Position numbers and translations under genes: made by a program
NCBI GenBank assembly: GCA_964511875.1
Contig: CAZEHS010000004.1
Location: 19,456-83,455, forward strand
Reading direction: 5' to 3'
Source: CAZEHS01 sp964511875
GTDB taxonomy: Bacteria > Bacillota > Clostridia > Peptostreptococcales > Acidaminobacteraceae
DNA: 64,000 bases
Notes under the pieces: model-generated
What the model was told of the DNA's origin: nothing
What the model saw: only the letters and a program-made list of their open reading frames with translations
The model's database searches: none
Shown: positions 9,058-17,601 of the stretch, in pieces
Numbering within the stretch: the first letter of the stretch is position 1
Layout: the number at the start of each line of letters is the position of its first letter

Positions 9058-10317
9058 ATGCTAGGATATGAGAATTGTGAATTCAGGATTTATAATCGAC
9101 GTTGGAGTGTACTTGCGGCCTATGTTGGTGTGGGTACTGCAATGCAGTTTCTCTGGGCTACATTCTTTTCAATCACGACTCAGGCGTGGCAATATTACGG
9201 ATTTGTGGACAAAGCTAAGGGTGAAACCGCGATCAGCAATCTGTCCATGATAATTATGCTGGGCATGGTCACTTTTTCATTTCTTTCAATGTGGGTTTTA
9301 GAAAAATTTGGTTGGTATAACTCGGTAGTATATTCTTGTATTCTGATGTCGCTATGCGCATTGGCCCGTGGTTTCTGGGGTGAAAGTTACACAGCAGTCC
9401 TTTGGTGTACTGTTGGTTTATCAATGGCGCAACCTTGTATAGTGAATTCAGTTGGTATGGTTGCAGGAAAATGGTTCCCCCCAAAGGAAAGGGCAACTGC
9501 CAATGGATTGGGTGTATTTGCAATATTTTTAGGCGTAATGATAGGAATGCTAGGAACTCCTGCAATGATTCAGGCTGGGGTAAGCATTAAGGATGCACTG
9601 AAAATGTATGGTTATGCAACGGTAATACTTACAATTATATTTTCGGTTGTAGCTAGTGAGAACCCTCCGTCTCCTCCAACTTACGATAGGTTAGTTGAGC
9701 GTGCCCACTTAATTGAAGGTCTGAAAGTGTGCCTAAAGCGCAAGAGCTTCCTAGGAGCTATTCTGATTTGCTTCAGCGTCTACGGTATTTATGGTGTATT
9801 TTCCACATTAATTCAACCGATTTTGAATTTCTTCTCGGGCGATAAACCATTGGAAGCAGTGACGATTGGTTTTATTGGTGTGGTGATAGCAGTCAGTGGG
9901 TTGTTAGGTACCATCCTTATCCCCATTATGACGGACAAAGACTTACACAAGAGACGACTACCGATTATGAAGATGAGTTTGGCGTTGAGTATCGTAGGAT
10001 TTCTTATGTTCACCTTCTTTCATCAACTAGTTATGATTAGCTTTGCTGCTATTCTATATGGATTCTTCTTAACGGGAATCATGCCGGTTTTACTTGTGTT
10101 TGGTGCTGAAGCCGCTTATCCGACGTCAGAGGGTACTTCAGTTGGACTTCTTCAATGGGCTGGAAATCTTGGGAGTTTATTGTTCCTAACACTGAGTACT
10201 TTCTTCAACGGAAATCATTTATATACCATGATACTCCTTATTGGGATTCTGTTGGCATGCATTCTCATTGCTAGTATCACCGATGAATCCTTAGAACATG
10301 AAAGGCTTCTAGAATAG
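9058..10317 (+). CDS. MFS transporter
   Basis: Integral membrane protein of 419 residues with about twelve hydrophobic spans and a charged loop between the two halves (around residues 205-235). The segment MVAGKWFPPKERATANGLG is the typical MFS motif between helices 4 and 5 of the drug/metabolite and FLVCR-like groups. Start ATG 9058 follows AAGGGGG, a rather distant ribosome binding site. It shares the direction of the upstream operon but is separated by 240 bp containing a hairpin, so it may be transcribed on its own. It may import or export a compound handled by that operon. Substrate unknown. Confidence 0.8.
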   Translation: MLGYENCEFRIYNRRWSVLAAYVGVGTAMQFLWATFFSITTQAWQYYGFVDKAKGETAISNLSMIIMLGMVTFSFLSMWVLEKFGWYNSVVYSCILMSLCALARGFWGESYTAVLWCTVGLSMAQPCIVNSVGMVAGKWFPPKERATANGLGVFAIFLGVMIGMLGTPAMIQAGVSIKDALKMYGYATVILTIIFSVVASENPPSPPTYDRLVERAHLIEGLKVCLKRKSFLGAILICFSVYGIYGVFSTLIQPILNFFSGDKPLEAVTIGFIGVVIAVSGLLGTILIPIMTDKDLHKRRLPIMKMSLALSIVGFLMFTFFHQLVMISFAAILYGFFLTGIMPVLLVFGAEAAYPTSEGTSVGLLQWAGNLGSLLFLTLSTFFNGNHLYTMILLIGILLACILIASITDESLEHERLLE

Positions 10318-10493
10318 CGGATAACAGAAAGTTGAATTTGATCGATTATTAACTCAAGTTTCTCAGCAGAATCCGGCATTAAACCTTGATATAACTAGGC
10401 TGTAAGTCAATCCAATGAGCTGCTTGATTAATTGGATTCTTGTTTTTAACTTCGGGCACGATAATCTTCGCTGTACAAAGAACTCCATCAACT

Positions 10494-10891
10494 GAGTCCC
10501 ACCATGAGAAATACGGCGGAACTGGTTATCCGGACGGACTCTCAGGAGATAACATCCTTATGGGGGCCGGAATTATTGCTATTGCCGATGTCTTCGTCGC
10601 CACAACCTTCAATCGTTCTTATTGTGCCCCAATGAATCCAGATGACGCGGTAGATTTCATAAAAACAATGCAGGGATTCATTTTGCCTCATTCCTTGCTG
10701 CATTATTTGTAAGGATATCTCAAGTGATTTATGACAAATGGCATATTTTGAATTTTCATCCACCACTGAATAAATCAGATCCGCTTAATAAGTATTTTGC
10801 GAAAAGCGAACGCCTACCGGGAATGGAAATGAAATATGATATTGAAAAAACACCTAGAATTAAAGTGTATGTGCATCCATATGCATTGTAA
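10494..10891 (+). pseudogene. HD-GYP phosphodiesterase, C-terminal fragment with frameshift
   Basis: Remnant of a cyclic-di-GMP phosphodiesterase. The first frame reads ESHHEKYGGTGYPDG and GAGIIAIADVFVAT, clear HD-GYP sequence with the GYP motif. Around 10670 the reading frame must shift: a second frame carries on as QGIHFASFLAALFVRI, matching the expected end of the domain, and runs to the stop at 10889-10891. The HD-containing N-terminal half and a start codon are absent. The gene is therefore both truncated and frameshifted. It is one of several HD-GYP pieces in this window. Confidence 0.75.
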
Positions 10892-10974
10892 ATGTTTAGT
10901 GTCAGAAATTGTTGATTTTCTGGCTGAACCCCATAATAAAAATCTAAGAAAAACATAACAGGAGGGTAAATCTA

Positions 10975-11409
10975 GTGAGAACTGCAATGCAAAATAATAT
11001 ACACAGAAAAAGCGAAGCCAGTCCAATAAATTTAAATGGTTATTTAAAAAAATTCCTGATTCAAGCAGATGAACTCTGCCCTCAAACCGCTCTCAGTCGG
11101 TCGTTCCCGCTATTGAGTGTGGATTCCGATTCCATCATTCTGAAAGTCAATGATGGCGGCTGCAAAACGCTGGGATTGACTCGAGAAAATCTAGAAGGCA
11201 AGAACATCGAAGAAATCCTGAACACGCAAAACATGGTTCAATTTAACAGCTTCAAGATCAAGACCTCAAAAGATGAAATTGCGATTGGAGAACTGGAGAT
11301 CAAAGATTTCAATGAGGAACTTCAGAAAGTAGTAATAGTCTGTTTGCAGAGTATTCAAGAGGATGAGATGATAAGTTCAATTATTAACGTGCGCAAGACC
11401 TCAAGTTAG
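10975..11409 (+). CDS. Small PAS-like domain protein
   Basis: Protein of 144 residues starting at GTG 10975 behind AGGAGGG. Residues about 48-90 resemble a PAS fold, with SIILKVNDGGCKTLGLTREN followed by LEGKNIEEIL. No output domain follows; the frame stops at 11409. It may be the sensory remnant of a larger regulator whose effector part is lost, since the neighbourhood is full of gene fragments. I cannot name a ligand or partner. Confidence 0.5.
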   Translation: MRTAMQNNIHRKSEASPINLNGYLKKFLIQADELCPQTALSRSFPLLSVDSDSIILKVNDGGCKTLGLTRENLEGKNIEEILNTQNMVQFNSFKIKTSKDEIAIGELEIKDFNEELQKVVIVCLQSIQEDEMISSIINVRKTSS

Positions 11410-11761
11410 AAAAGTCGATGCGATTATTGAAAAGTCGGATTTTCACCTCGATGGTGGACAAAGTCTTTCAAAAGCATGCTGTAATGATTTGGATCTAAAA
11501 CGCGGATCGTAAATCTCGGGTGAATATTATCAAATAAAAGGCATTAACCTGAACAATTTGATAAGCGTTTCGAAACATTTTAATGACTGATACATCCTGA
11601 GGACATATGGAAAGTTGACCAAGCCAAGGTACTGGAGCGGGCAAAAGAAGTAGATTTTTCTTGACCACTTCAATCAGTTTGATGCTGTCAGCGGTATATA
11701 CCATTGTTGATTTTCAGGGGGATCAAGTTGAGTCATTTGCAAGTTGTGAATTAGATGGGGG
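11410..11761. other. Intergenic stretch without a recognised gene
   Basis: I see no supported gene in this stretch of about 350 bp. A short open stretch near 11690-11755 reads like regulator sequence (AVYTIVDFQGDQVESF) but has no clear start and ends within the next gene's ribosome-binding region; it may be debris of the same regulator family. Confidence 0.4.
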
Positions 11762-12304
11762 GTGAGGAAGGGTTTGGTCAACAAGAGAAGTGTTAACCTG
11801 AAAAAAGACCTGGAAATCACTGTAATGGCGCCTTTCATCAAGGAGAGTTCCAACCAGCAGGTGGCGTTGCTCAAGAAGATTATAAAGATTCGCGAAGATA
11901 TTATGGATGCCATATTAATGGGCGATGGCATTATTGAGATTATCAGGGTACTGAGGCAAAACTTAGAGAACCCCCTCATAGTAAAAAACCATCATTTTGA
12001 AGAGTATATTCTCGACGAACGGGACGCTCTAGGGGATTACGACACTTTGATAAAATGTGTAGCGAAATACTTCCAGACCACAACCTGTCAATTTGCTTTG
12101 CCTAAGAAGGTAAAGGCCAAGGTCATAGTAAACAACGAATATGTAGATTGGTTCGTTGTACCCATCCTAATCCAGAACAAAGTTAATGGACATATGGTGA
12201 TTTTTGGAACCCGGCGGAATATCACAAATTTCGATATGTGTGTCTTGGAAATGGCTGCTAAAATTATCTCTTATGAATTTCAGAATGTTTCTTGCACCGT
12301 GTAG
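11762..12304 (+). CDS. PucR/CdaR-like sensory domain protein, probably truncated regulator
   Basis: Protein of 180 residues from GTG 11762 behind a G-rich site. The segment IMDAILMGDGIIEIIRVL and the following LENPLIVKNHHFE resemble the N-terminal sensory domain of PucR/CdaR-type activators. The expected C-terminal helix-turn-helix is missing, so it cannot act as a normal transcription factor. It is most likely a broken regulator, though it could be a free-standing sensor domain. It is located between two other fragments. Confidence 0.5.
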   Translation: MRKGLVNKRSVNLKKDLEITVMAPFIKESSNQQVALLKKIIKIREDIMDAILMGDGIIEIIRVLRQNLENPLIVKNHHFEEYILDERDALGDYDTLIKCVAKYFQTTTCQFALPKKVKAKVIVNNEYVDWFVVPILIQNKVNGHMVIFGTRRNITNFDMCVLEMAAKIISYEFQNVSCTV

Positions 12305-12508
12305 CCGCGACACTTAGAAATACCTGCAGCCTCAGGATCTTGCTGATTTTCATGGTTCTGAATACTCGTTCGAAGCAAAAGATATTCTTTTCAGGAAGCG
12401 GATTTTGGTGCAAACTTGAACATTTTGTTTTAAATATGTAAGGAAATCTTTCGGTGTATCGAACCCTAGTCTGGAATAGGGAGGGTGTATCTACAGATGA
12501 GTATTACC

Positions 12509-12535
12509 CAAAACCCTGGGGCTTTTTTGGGGCCT
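12509..12535. other. Hairpin with CCCAAAA/TTTTGGGG stem
   Basis: CCCAAAA pairs with TTTTGGGG across a short GC-rich loop. It lies in a gap of roughly 335 bp between the PucR-like fragment and the tRNA remnant, where I recognise no gene. It could be a terminator or part of an unidentified leader RNA; nothing downstream fits as a target. Confidence 0.35.
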
Positions 12536-12639
12536 TATAGAAGAAAAACGACATTGAAAGATAACATCATAAAAAGCAATAATCGAGTATTTTCAAGCAA
12601 CTCACCCTCCTGTATAATTCGAAATACGGCATTTTACAA

Positions 12640-12697
12640 GACTCGAAATCTGTTGAGCCGAAAGGTTCCTAGGGTTCGAATCCCTATCTCTCCGCCA
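12640..12697 (+). tRNA. tRNA-Ser 3' fragment (anticodon CGA region to CCA), likely old attachment site
   Basis: The sequence from the anticodon arm (CTCGAAA loop, anticodon CGA) through a variable arm, the T arm (TAGGGTTCGAATCCCTA) and the acceptor end TCTCTCCGCCA is tRNA-Ser-like. The 5' half with the matching GGAGAGA acceptor strand and the D arm is not present upstream, so this is not a functional gene. 3' tRNA ends are the usual att core of tyrosine-recombinase elements, and an integrase remnant lies 155 bp away. Confidence 0.65.
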
Positions 12698-12709
12698 AAC
12701 GAATTGAGT

Positions 12710-12750
12710 AAAATGAACGCTTGTGCTAATTGCATAAGCGTTCATTTTTA
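12710..12750 (+). terminator. Rho-independent terminator after tRNA-Ser fragment
   Basis: AAAATGAACGCTT pairs with AAGCGTTCATTTT across a 12-base loop, followed by a short T-run. It sits 12 bp behind the CCA end, as a tRNA terminator would. Confidence 0.7.
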
Positions 12751-12851
12751 TTCAGGTTATGCAGAAAATCTGATTTTAGGGTGGGCTCTCTAAAAAGCCT
12801 TATGCATTTTGAGAAAAATTAAAGAAAACCATAAGAGTTCTCTGATTTCTT

Positions 12852-12983
12852 TCAGCCATTTCTTCGCTTAAGCAGATTAATCTCCAGGGCGTTTGAAGCG
12901 GCTTTTTTATTGTTTTCGATGGCATGAGCGTATATGTTAGCAGTTGTTGATTTCTGAGAATGACCAGTAATTTCTCCGGCAAA
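12852..12983 (-). pseudogene. Tyrosine recombinase (integrase) C-terminal remnant
   Basis: On the minus strand, starting inside repeat copy A and reading out of it, the frame gives EITGHSQKSTTANIYAHAIE. This matches the end of phage-type integrases: the GHS motif with its conserved His, then the catalytic Tyr in the IYAHA segment, then an Ala/Lys-rich tail to the stop. All upstream domains are missing; the frame is cut exactly at the boundary of the repeat at 12984. Its closeness to the tRNA-Ser 3' end marks a former integrated element. Confidence 0.7.
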
Positions 12984-13115
12984 ATGAAGTGAACCTTTGC
13001 TTCGGGTGGAGTTTCTACTCCATCCGAAGCTTAGTTGAACGGATCCAGGGCCTTTACAGTTCTCCACTCGCCGCTTATAGAAGCGGGAGTCTTAGAACTG
13101 TTAGGCATCGGATAA
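12984..13115 (+). repeat. Structured ~130-bp repeat, copy A
   Basis: Member of a five-copy family. It begins ATGAAGTGAACC and ends GGCATCGGATAA. Hairpin 1 is GCTTCGGGTGGAG with CTCCATCCGAAGC. Hairpin 2 spans GCCTTTACAGTTCT to AGAACTGTTAGGC around an inner CCGCTT/AAGCGG stem. The ATGAAG end truncates an integrase remnant. The TTATCC end (read on the minus strand) follows directly after the T-tract of the cupredoxin gene's terminator. Confidence 0.9.
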
Positions 13116-13145
13116 AACCGCCTGTCCTGGAAGGATGGCGGTGGG
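13113..13145 (-). terminator. Terminator of the cupredoxin gene
   Basis: Read on the minus strand, ACCGCC and GGCGGT form the stem around ATCCTTCCAGGACA, followed by TTTTAT. It lies about 40 bp behind the cupredoxin stop. A nearly identical hairpin recurs at 13906-13938. Repeat copy A begins at its T-tract. Confidence 0.75.
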
Positions 13146-13186
13146 TGCTGCTTAATTCGACTTTTGAGTGATTTGCTGGGATGCTG

Positions 13187-13594
13187 CTATTTGACAATCA
13201 ATTTGCCATTCATATCACCATGACCTGATCCGCAAGGCACACTACAATAAAACTCAAACGTGCCCTTCTGATCTGCTTGAATAGTAACTGTTTGGGTTTC
13301 GCCGCCGTTAACGATCACATTGACTTTATATGCATCAATACTAAAGCCATGCGTTGAATCTTTTGAAGTCAAGGTCAAATGAATCACATCACCTTGGTTG
13401 ACCTCAATAGTATTAGGGTCAAAAGCAAATTTTGAGAGCTCCATGGTGATGTTATGTTCAACACCTGACGAGGCGCCTTGACTATTAGTTGGCTCTGGTG
13501 CTGGAGCTTTATCATTTTTACTTGGTTGATTTCCAGCAGAACACCCAACTAAAAGAACGAATACGCTTAATAAGATTAATAGTTTGATTTTCAT
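13187..13594 (-). CDS. Cupredoxin-domain lipoprotein with CuA-like site
   Basis: Exported lipoprotein of 135 residues. The signal peptide ends in the lipobox LVGC (Cys 18), followed by a low-complexity Pro/Ser/Asn linker to about residue 48, then a cupredoxin domain. The copper-binding pattern CSVPCGSGHGDM (C-x3-C-x3-H-x2-M), together with the His of STHGF, is the CuA arrangement of cytochrome oxidase subunit II and nitrous oxide reductase. Start ATG follows AAGGAG. No oxidase genes are near. It may handle copper, nitric oxide or electron transfer at the cell surface; the sequence supports copper binding, not a specific pathway. Confidence 0.85.
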   Translation of the reverse strand: MKIKLLILLSVFVLLVGCSAGNQPSKNDKAPAPEPTNSQGASSGVEHNITMELSKFAFDPNTIEVNQGDVIHLTLTSKDSTHGFSIDAYKVNVIVNGGETQTVTIQADQKGTFEFYCSVPCGSGHGDMNGKLIVK

Positions 13595-13905
13595 ATTTGA
13601 ATCTCCTTTTGATAATGCTTCCTAAATTCTACGTCAAATTTAGAATTCTTTGATTTTCAATTTTTTACGAAGAACTCAAGCAGTTCATTCCACGTTTTAA
13701 CATTTCTTCTACCCTTTACTCGACATATTTATTACACCTATACCCTTTTTTTAGAACCGCAACACCGTTTCGCGGTCAATTAATAAGCCATTCATTTGTT
13801 GTGGCAAATGTACAATTACAAAAGCAAAAAGAACCGTCCCTTATGTTTTGAGTTCAAGTTTGCATGAGTAAATTCCAGTGTGCAGAAACTATCCTTACAA
13901 AAATA
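13595..13905. other. Intergenic stretch upstream of cupredoxin gene
   Basis: About 310 bp with no recognised gene. It must contain the promoter of the cupredoxin gene on the minus strand, but I could not identify a convincing -35/-10 pair or operator. Confidence 0.4.
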
Positions 13906-13938
13906 AAACGGCCTGTCCTGGAAGGGTAGCGGTGGGGG
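13906..13938 (-). terminator. Terminator of the hydrolase gene (near-copy of 13113-13145)
   Basis: Minus-strand hairpin around CCTTCCAGGACAGG followed by GTTTTATTTTT, just behind the hydrolase stop. It matches the hairpin at 13113-13145 at nearly every base. Unlike that one, its T-tract is not followed by the 130-bp repeat, so it serves as an empty comparison site. Confidence 0.7.
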
Positions 13939-13965
13939 ATGCAGGCGGTTTATTGTAGATAGTCT

Positions 13966-14763
13966 TCAGTTTGATGGTACAACGTCTGTTAGCCACTTGT
14001 AGAATGAAGCATAGGCTTTGCTATCAGTATCCAAATAATCCATATGACCTGCCTCCGGGACTTCTATGAAATCTATCTCATCTCCAGCAGATCTTGCCAA
14101 ACGGGCGTATTCTCTTGCCAATTCAACCGGCAGTCCATCATCAAGGGTACCATGCATGATAAGCTGACGCACACCAAGGGGGATCATTTCAATGGGCGAA
14201 CTTATTAGGTATCTCTCAGGGACTTCCATCGGTGATCCACCGAGCAAATCTGAAACGGCATCATCTCCTGCATGGGCTTCATATCCGCTTCTAAGATCAA
14301 CAACTGGAGCTAAACCGACGACTGCACAGGGTTTTATTCGTAACCTCGTAAATGGGGAAGGGAACTCGCTGTCTTGTGCAGCGCACCACAATGCCAGATG
14401 ACCACCGGCAGAGTGCCCGGCAATGATCACACGCCTCAAATCAAGTTCAATGCCGCTCTGTACAAATTGCTCCAGGTGATTTACCGCTTCAATAACATCA
14501 TTGAATGTGCCTGGCCATCCGCCACCCTCTGCATCCAAGCGACGGTATTCCAAGTTCCAAACTGCAAAGCCATGTGATGCAAGATCAAGAGCCATTGACG
14601 ACAGTTGTTTTCGATCATAAGGCATACGCCAGAAGCCGCCATGAAGCAGGCAAATGACTGCAGGAAATTTTTTTTCGGTCAGGTATAGATCGCCTTCTTG
14701 GAAGAGCTCGGTTCCGTATTTTGCGGTGGTTTTTGAAAAGTGATGAATCGAAGAGCGGGGCAT
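13966..14763 (-). CDS. Alpha/beta hydrolase (BD-FAE / kynurenine formamidase-like)
   Basis: Serine hydrolase of about 265 residues. Visible features are the oxyanion-hole motif HGGFW, the nucleophile elbow GHSAGG and a late His in EAGHMDYLD that would complete the Ser-Asp-His triad. The start at ATG 14763 follows GGAGG and is preferred to the upstream ATG at 14781. The class includes esterases, formamidases and carbamate hydrolases; the substrate is unknown. It stands alone between two minus-strand genes, with its own terminator behind it. Confidence 0.85.
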   Translation of the reverse strand: MPRSSIHHFSKTTAKYGTELFQEGDLYLTEKKFPAVICLLHGGFWRMPYDRKQLSSMALDLASHGFAVWNLEYRRLDAEGGGWPGTFNDVIEAVNHLEQFVQSGIELDLRRVIIAGHSAGGHLALWCAAQDSEFPSPFTRLRIKPCAVVGLAPVVDLRSGYEAHAGDDAVSDLLGGSPMEVPERYLISSPIEMIPLGVRQLIMHGTLDDGLPVELAREYARLARSAGDEIDFIEVPEAGHMDYLDTDSKAYASFYKWLTDVVPSN

Positions 14764-14817
14764 AGAACCTCCAAAATACAAACGGAACCTTCATTTACAC
14801 ATAGTCGTTATTTCGTT

Positions 14818-15804
14818 TCAATTAATTGTTATTATGACATTTCCCTTCTTATGCCCTTTATCAACGTATCTATGAGCATCCACCATTTGCGCCATCGGAT
14901 AAATCCGGTCAATGACTGGTTTTAAATGTCCATCTTCAACAAGTTTTTTCAGATAATTTATAAATTCAGCATTTGGTGAAAAAGTTCCTCCAATCATTTT
15001 TTTCTTACTACCCATCAGGCCTAATCTTATTCGGATTTCTGTTGCGGGAGTAGTCATTGCATGAATATATATGCCAGTCGATTTAAGCGAGTTAATTGTA
15101 CCGGTAATTGGACTTTTTCCAACAGTATCAAAAATAACATCATACTTTTCACCATTTCGGGTAAAATCGGTACTTTTATAATCGATTACTTCATCTGCCC
15201 CTAATGACTTCACCATGTCCAGATTATCTGTACTGCATACTCCTGTAACTTCAGCACCAAAGTATTTGGCAATCTGAACAGCACTACTGCCTACACTTCC
15301 GGAAGCTCCATATATAAGCACTTTTTGATCTTTCCGTATATCTCCTTTTCTTAAAAAATACAAGGCAGTATTGCCACCCCATGGAATTGCGGCAGCTTCT
15401 TCATATGTCAGATCAATTGGTTTGATACTTAAACACCCATTTTCAGGAATGCAAATATACTCGGCATAAGCACCTAAATTGTGTCCGGTAGATCCAAAAA
15501 CATGATCGCCCTTACTGAAATGCTGCACATCACTTCCTACTGCTTCAATCTCCCCAGCAAAAACACTGCCTAGTACAGCTTTATTTGGTTTTCTTAAACC
15601 AAGTGTTAAGCGGGCGGGAATCCAAAAGGATAATGGTACTCGAAAACCACGAATCCTGGAGTCACCTATTGATACTGTTGTTGCATGTATTTTAACTAAC
15701 ACTTCAGTTTTTTTAGGTATTGGTTTTTCGATTTCCGCCATATTAAGAACTTCCGGCGGCCCATATTTAGAGCATATAATTGCTTTCATTTTTGCTTCTG
15801 GCAT
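14818..15804 (-). CDS. Zinc-independent MDR family oxidoreductase (quinone oxidoreductase-like)
   Basis: NAD(P)H-dependent medium-chain reductase of 328 residues with an N-terminal GroES-like fold and the cofactor motif YGASGSVGSSAVQIAK. The catalytic-zinc ligands of true alcohol dehydrogenases are absent, placing it with quinone/enone reductases. Start ATG 15804 follows AGGAGG. A stress or detoxification role is usual for the family; nothing in the neighbourhood narrows it further. Confidence 0.85.
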   Translation of the reverse strand: MPEAKMKAIICSKYGPPEVLNMAEIEKPIPKKTEVLVKIHATTVSIGDSRIRGFRVPLSFWIPARLTLGLRKPNKAVLGSVFAGEIEAVGSDVQHFSKGDHVFGSTGHNLGAYAEYICIPENGCLSIKPIDLTYEEAAAIPWGGNTALYFLRKGDIRKDQKVLIYGASGSVGSSAVQIAKYFGAEVTGVCSTDNLDMVKSLGADEVIDYKSTDFTRNGEKYDVIFDTVGKSPITGTINSLKSTGIYIHAMTTPATEIRIRLGLMGSKKKMIGGTFSPNAEFINYLKKLVEDGHLKPVIDRIYPMAQMVDAHRYVDKGHKKGNVIITIN

Positions 15805-16135
15805 GTGATCATCCTCCTATTGGAAACTCAACAAATGGTATAACCCCATAGCTAACATTCTACCCTGCGCGTCCTTTTTCAGGAGCGACAATCTGTGGTT
15901 CAGATAGAAAGCTGAAGTCGGTCTAATAGGTTGCTTTTGAGCACCAAGAAAATTCGATATTATCACAGTTCATGTAATTTATACCCAGAAGCCCATCTGA
16001 CATTCGGCGGTTTCACACCGTGACGTGGAAGCCTAACTTGAAGAATGCTAATGAACGTGCATGGCAAGAGGCAATAGGTTTTTAGAAAAGGCAAGAAAGC
16101 CGGTCATATCCAATAACCAATTGCTAATAACCCAT
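15805..16135. other. Intergenic stretch, nothing recognised
   Basis: About 330 bp between two minus-strand genes. I see no open frame with a ribosome binding site, no tRNA and no convincing hairpin terminator. It should hold the promoter of the MDR gene. Confidence 0.4.
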
Positions 16136-16651
16136 CTAAGTAGGGCTGTTTACCTTCTGCCATAGGCCAATAGCAAATTCTTCTGCATGCTTGAGGTCCT
16201 CGCTGTTCGGCCTTCCCTTGTTCAATCCACCGAAAAACTTGAGAAAGCTATTTGTATCAAATCCCTTGCAGCTGAATTCATCGACAATTATAAAACCTTT
16301 TGAAGCCAGTTTCTCCCTGAGCAATGAGTGATCCTTTTCAACCTTGCCTGCTCCCTGAATGGCACTGGTTGAAAATATAAAACTCTTCTGGTTGTTTACC
16401 GTTGATAGCCTATCCACAAGGTCCAGAATGGGTTTGTAGTGTTTCCCGCTGTCTATTCCTGCACCAAAACCAATCAGATCATACTGCTGAAGATCCTCCT
16501 GAGTTACCTGGTCCGGCGTTTTGATCTGCGCGTTAAGAACATCCGAAAAAACCTGGGCGATTTTGGCCGTGTTGTTGTGGTGATAGGAATACAACACTAT
16601 TAGGCACTTAATGGATAGAGAATCTGTGACCATACTTTCAATACGACTCAA
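16136..16651 (-). CDS. Flavodoxin-like protein
   Basis: Predicted FMN-binding electron carrier of about 171 residues. The N-terminal strand and phosphate loop read LIVLYSYHHNNTAKIA, and FGAGIDSGKHYKP is the second flavin loop. This resembles the flavodoxin-domain proteins in anaerobes that have a variant T/S-rich loop. GGAGGTGG occupies 16659-16666, so I favour TTG 16651 as start; GTG 16660 overlaps that site and the internal ATG at 16633 is too far away. It may supply electrons to a local enzyme, but no obvious partner is adjacent. Confidence 0.75.
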   Translation of the reverse strand: MSRIESMVTDSLSIKCLIVLYSYHHNNTAKIAQVFSDVLNAQIKTPDQVTQEDLQQYDLIGFGAGIDSGKHYKPILDLVDRLSTVNNQKSFIFSTSAIQGAGKVEKDHSLLREKLASKGFIIVDEFSCKGFDTNSFLKFFGGLNKGRPNSEDLKHAEEFAIGLWQKVNSPT

Positions 16652-16672
16652 TTTTTCCACCTCCGATTATGA

Positions 16673-17419
16673 CTATATCCCAAGTTTTTTCTTTAATCGC
16701 TCTGTCCATTCATTATCCATTCTTTCAAGCCTTTTCTTCTTCATATTCTCTTTAATAATCCAACGAATGTCCTTATCTGTGCATTCTATCCATTTTTCTA
16801 TGAGTCTCTTTCCTTCATTAGGATTTCCAGCCACTGCAACACTCCAGCAATAAGCCATTCCCTTCTTTAAAGCGATATAACTCTCTTCTTTTCTATCTTG
16901 GATTTCACATATTGATTCCATTATTCGGTCCAGTAGTCTCAAAATTTTTGATACTTGTTTTTCCTCTTTTAGCAACTTCGGCTCACAAAGCGCAGCTGCA
17001 GCAGCCCTCTTTTCATAATTGTTGCCTTGAGCCCATTTTTCCATTTCATTTATCAGTTCTTCAATATAGTTTTCTCCATAAATCTGCAAAGCCATTGCTA
17101 CTGCTTCTCGTGTTCTCCATCGAGGGTCTGATGATAACAAACGTAATGTTTCAAGATACTCTTTCTTTCCTTGTACTATGAGTGCACCTAGCCCCAAAGT
17201 CCCACAGAAATGCAGAAATTCTTCTGGAGTATTAACTGGCGCTTTTTCAGGTGTGAAATTAAGTAGTTCTAAAAAAAGGGCTTCCTTCCCTGAAATAGCA
17301 ACTGCTTGAGCTAACTCAATATTGCCGCGCGGGCCGGGAAGCCCAGATTCCTCCATCAAGAAGGCTTTCCAGTTCTTAAGGTTATTCAGTTCATCTATGT
17401 ATTCTTCTATCTTTTTCAT
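16673..17419 (-). CDS. HEAT-repeat-like helical protein
   Basis: All-helical protein of 248 residues with repeated alpha-helix pairs such as RWRTREAVAMALQIYGENYI and EKRAAAAALCEPKLL, a HEAT/Armadillo-like pattern shared with DNA alkylation repair-type proteins. No catalytic motif is visible. I choose ATG 17419, behind GGAGAG, rather than the upstream ATG at 17467. Likely a binding or scaffold protein. It sits 22 bp upstream of the flavodoxin gene, and the two are probably co-transcribed. Confidence 0.6.
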   Translation of the reverse strand: MKKIEEYIDELNNLKNWKAFLMEESGLPGPRGNIELAQAVAISGKEALFLELLNFTPEKAPVNTPEEFLHFCGTLGLGALIVQGKKEYLETLRLLSSDPRWRTREAVAMALQIYGENYIEELINEMEKWAQGNNYEKRAAAAALCEPKLLKEEKQVSKILRLLDRIMESICEIQDRKEESYIALKKGMAYCWSVAVAGNPNEGKRLIEKWIECTDKDIRWIIKENMKKKRLERMDNEWTERLKKKLGI

Positions 17420-17601
17420 ATACTCTCCAACTTCTATTTCTGGCCGATGTCGCATAACGTTCCGCATGCCGACGCCTTTGAACCGAACAAGAGAGCCTGA
17501 CCCAGAAGCGGGGCTTGCCCCCTGTTACGGCTTTTAATATTCTGTTCAGAGAATGCCAAGTCATCACTTAACTGATCAGAATGAGGGAAGAACAATACTC
17601 T

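Noticed and set aside
12420..12540. Possible riboswitch or leader RNA with several GC-rich hairpins
   Set aside because: The segments do not match conserved cores that I know (ykkC, yybP, SAM, lysine, fluoride), and no gene with a start signal follows. Kept only as a hairpin.
12485..12793. 102-codon frame crossing the tRNA-Ser remnant
   Set aside because: It translates tRNA and terminator sequence and has no coding character of its own.
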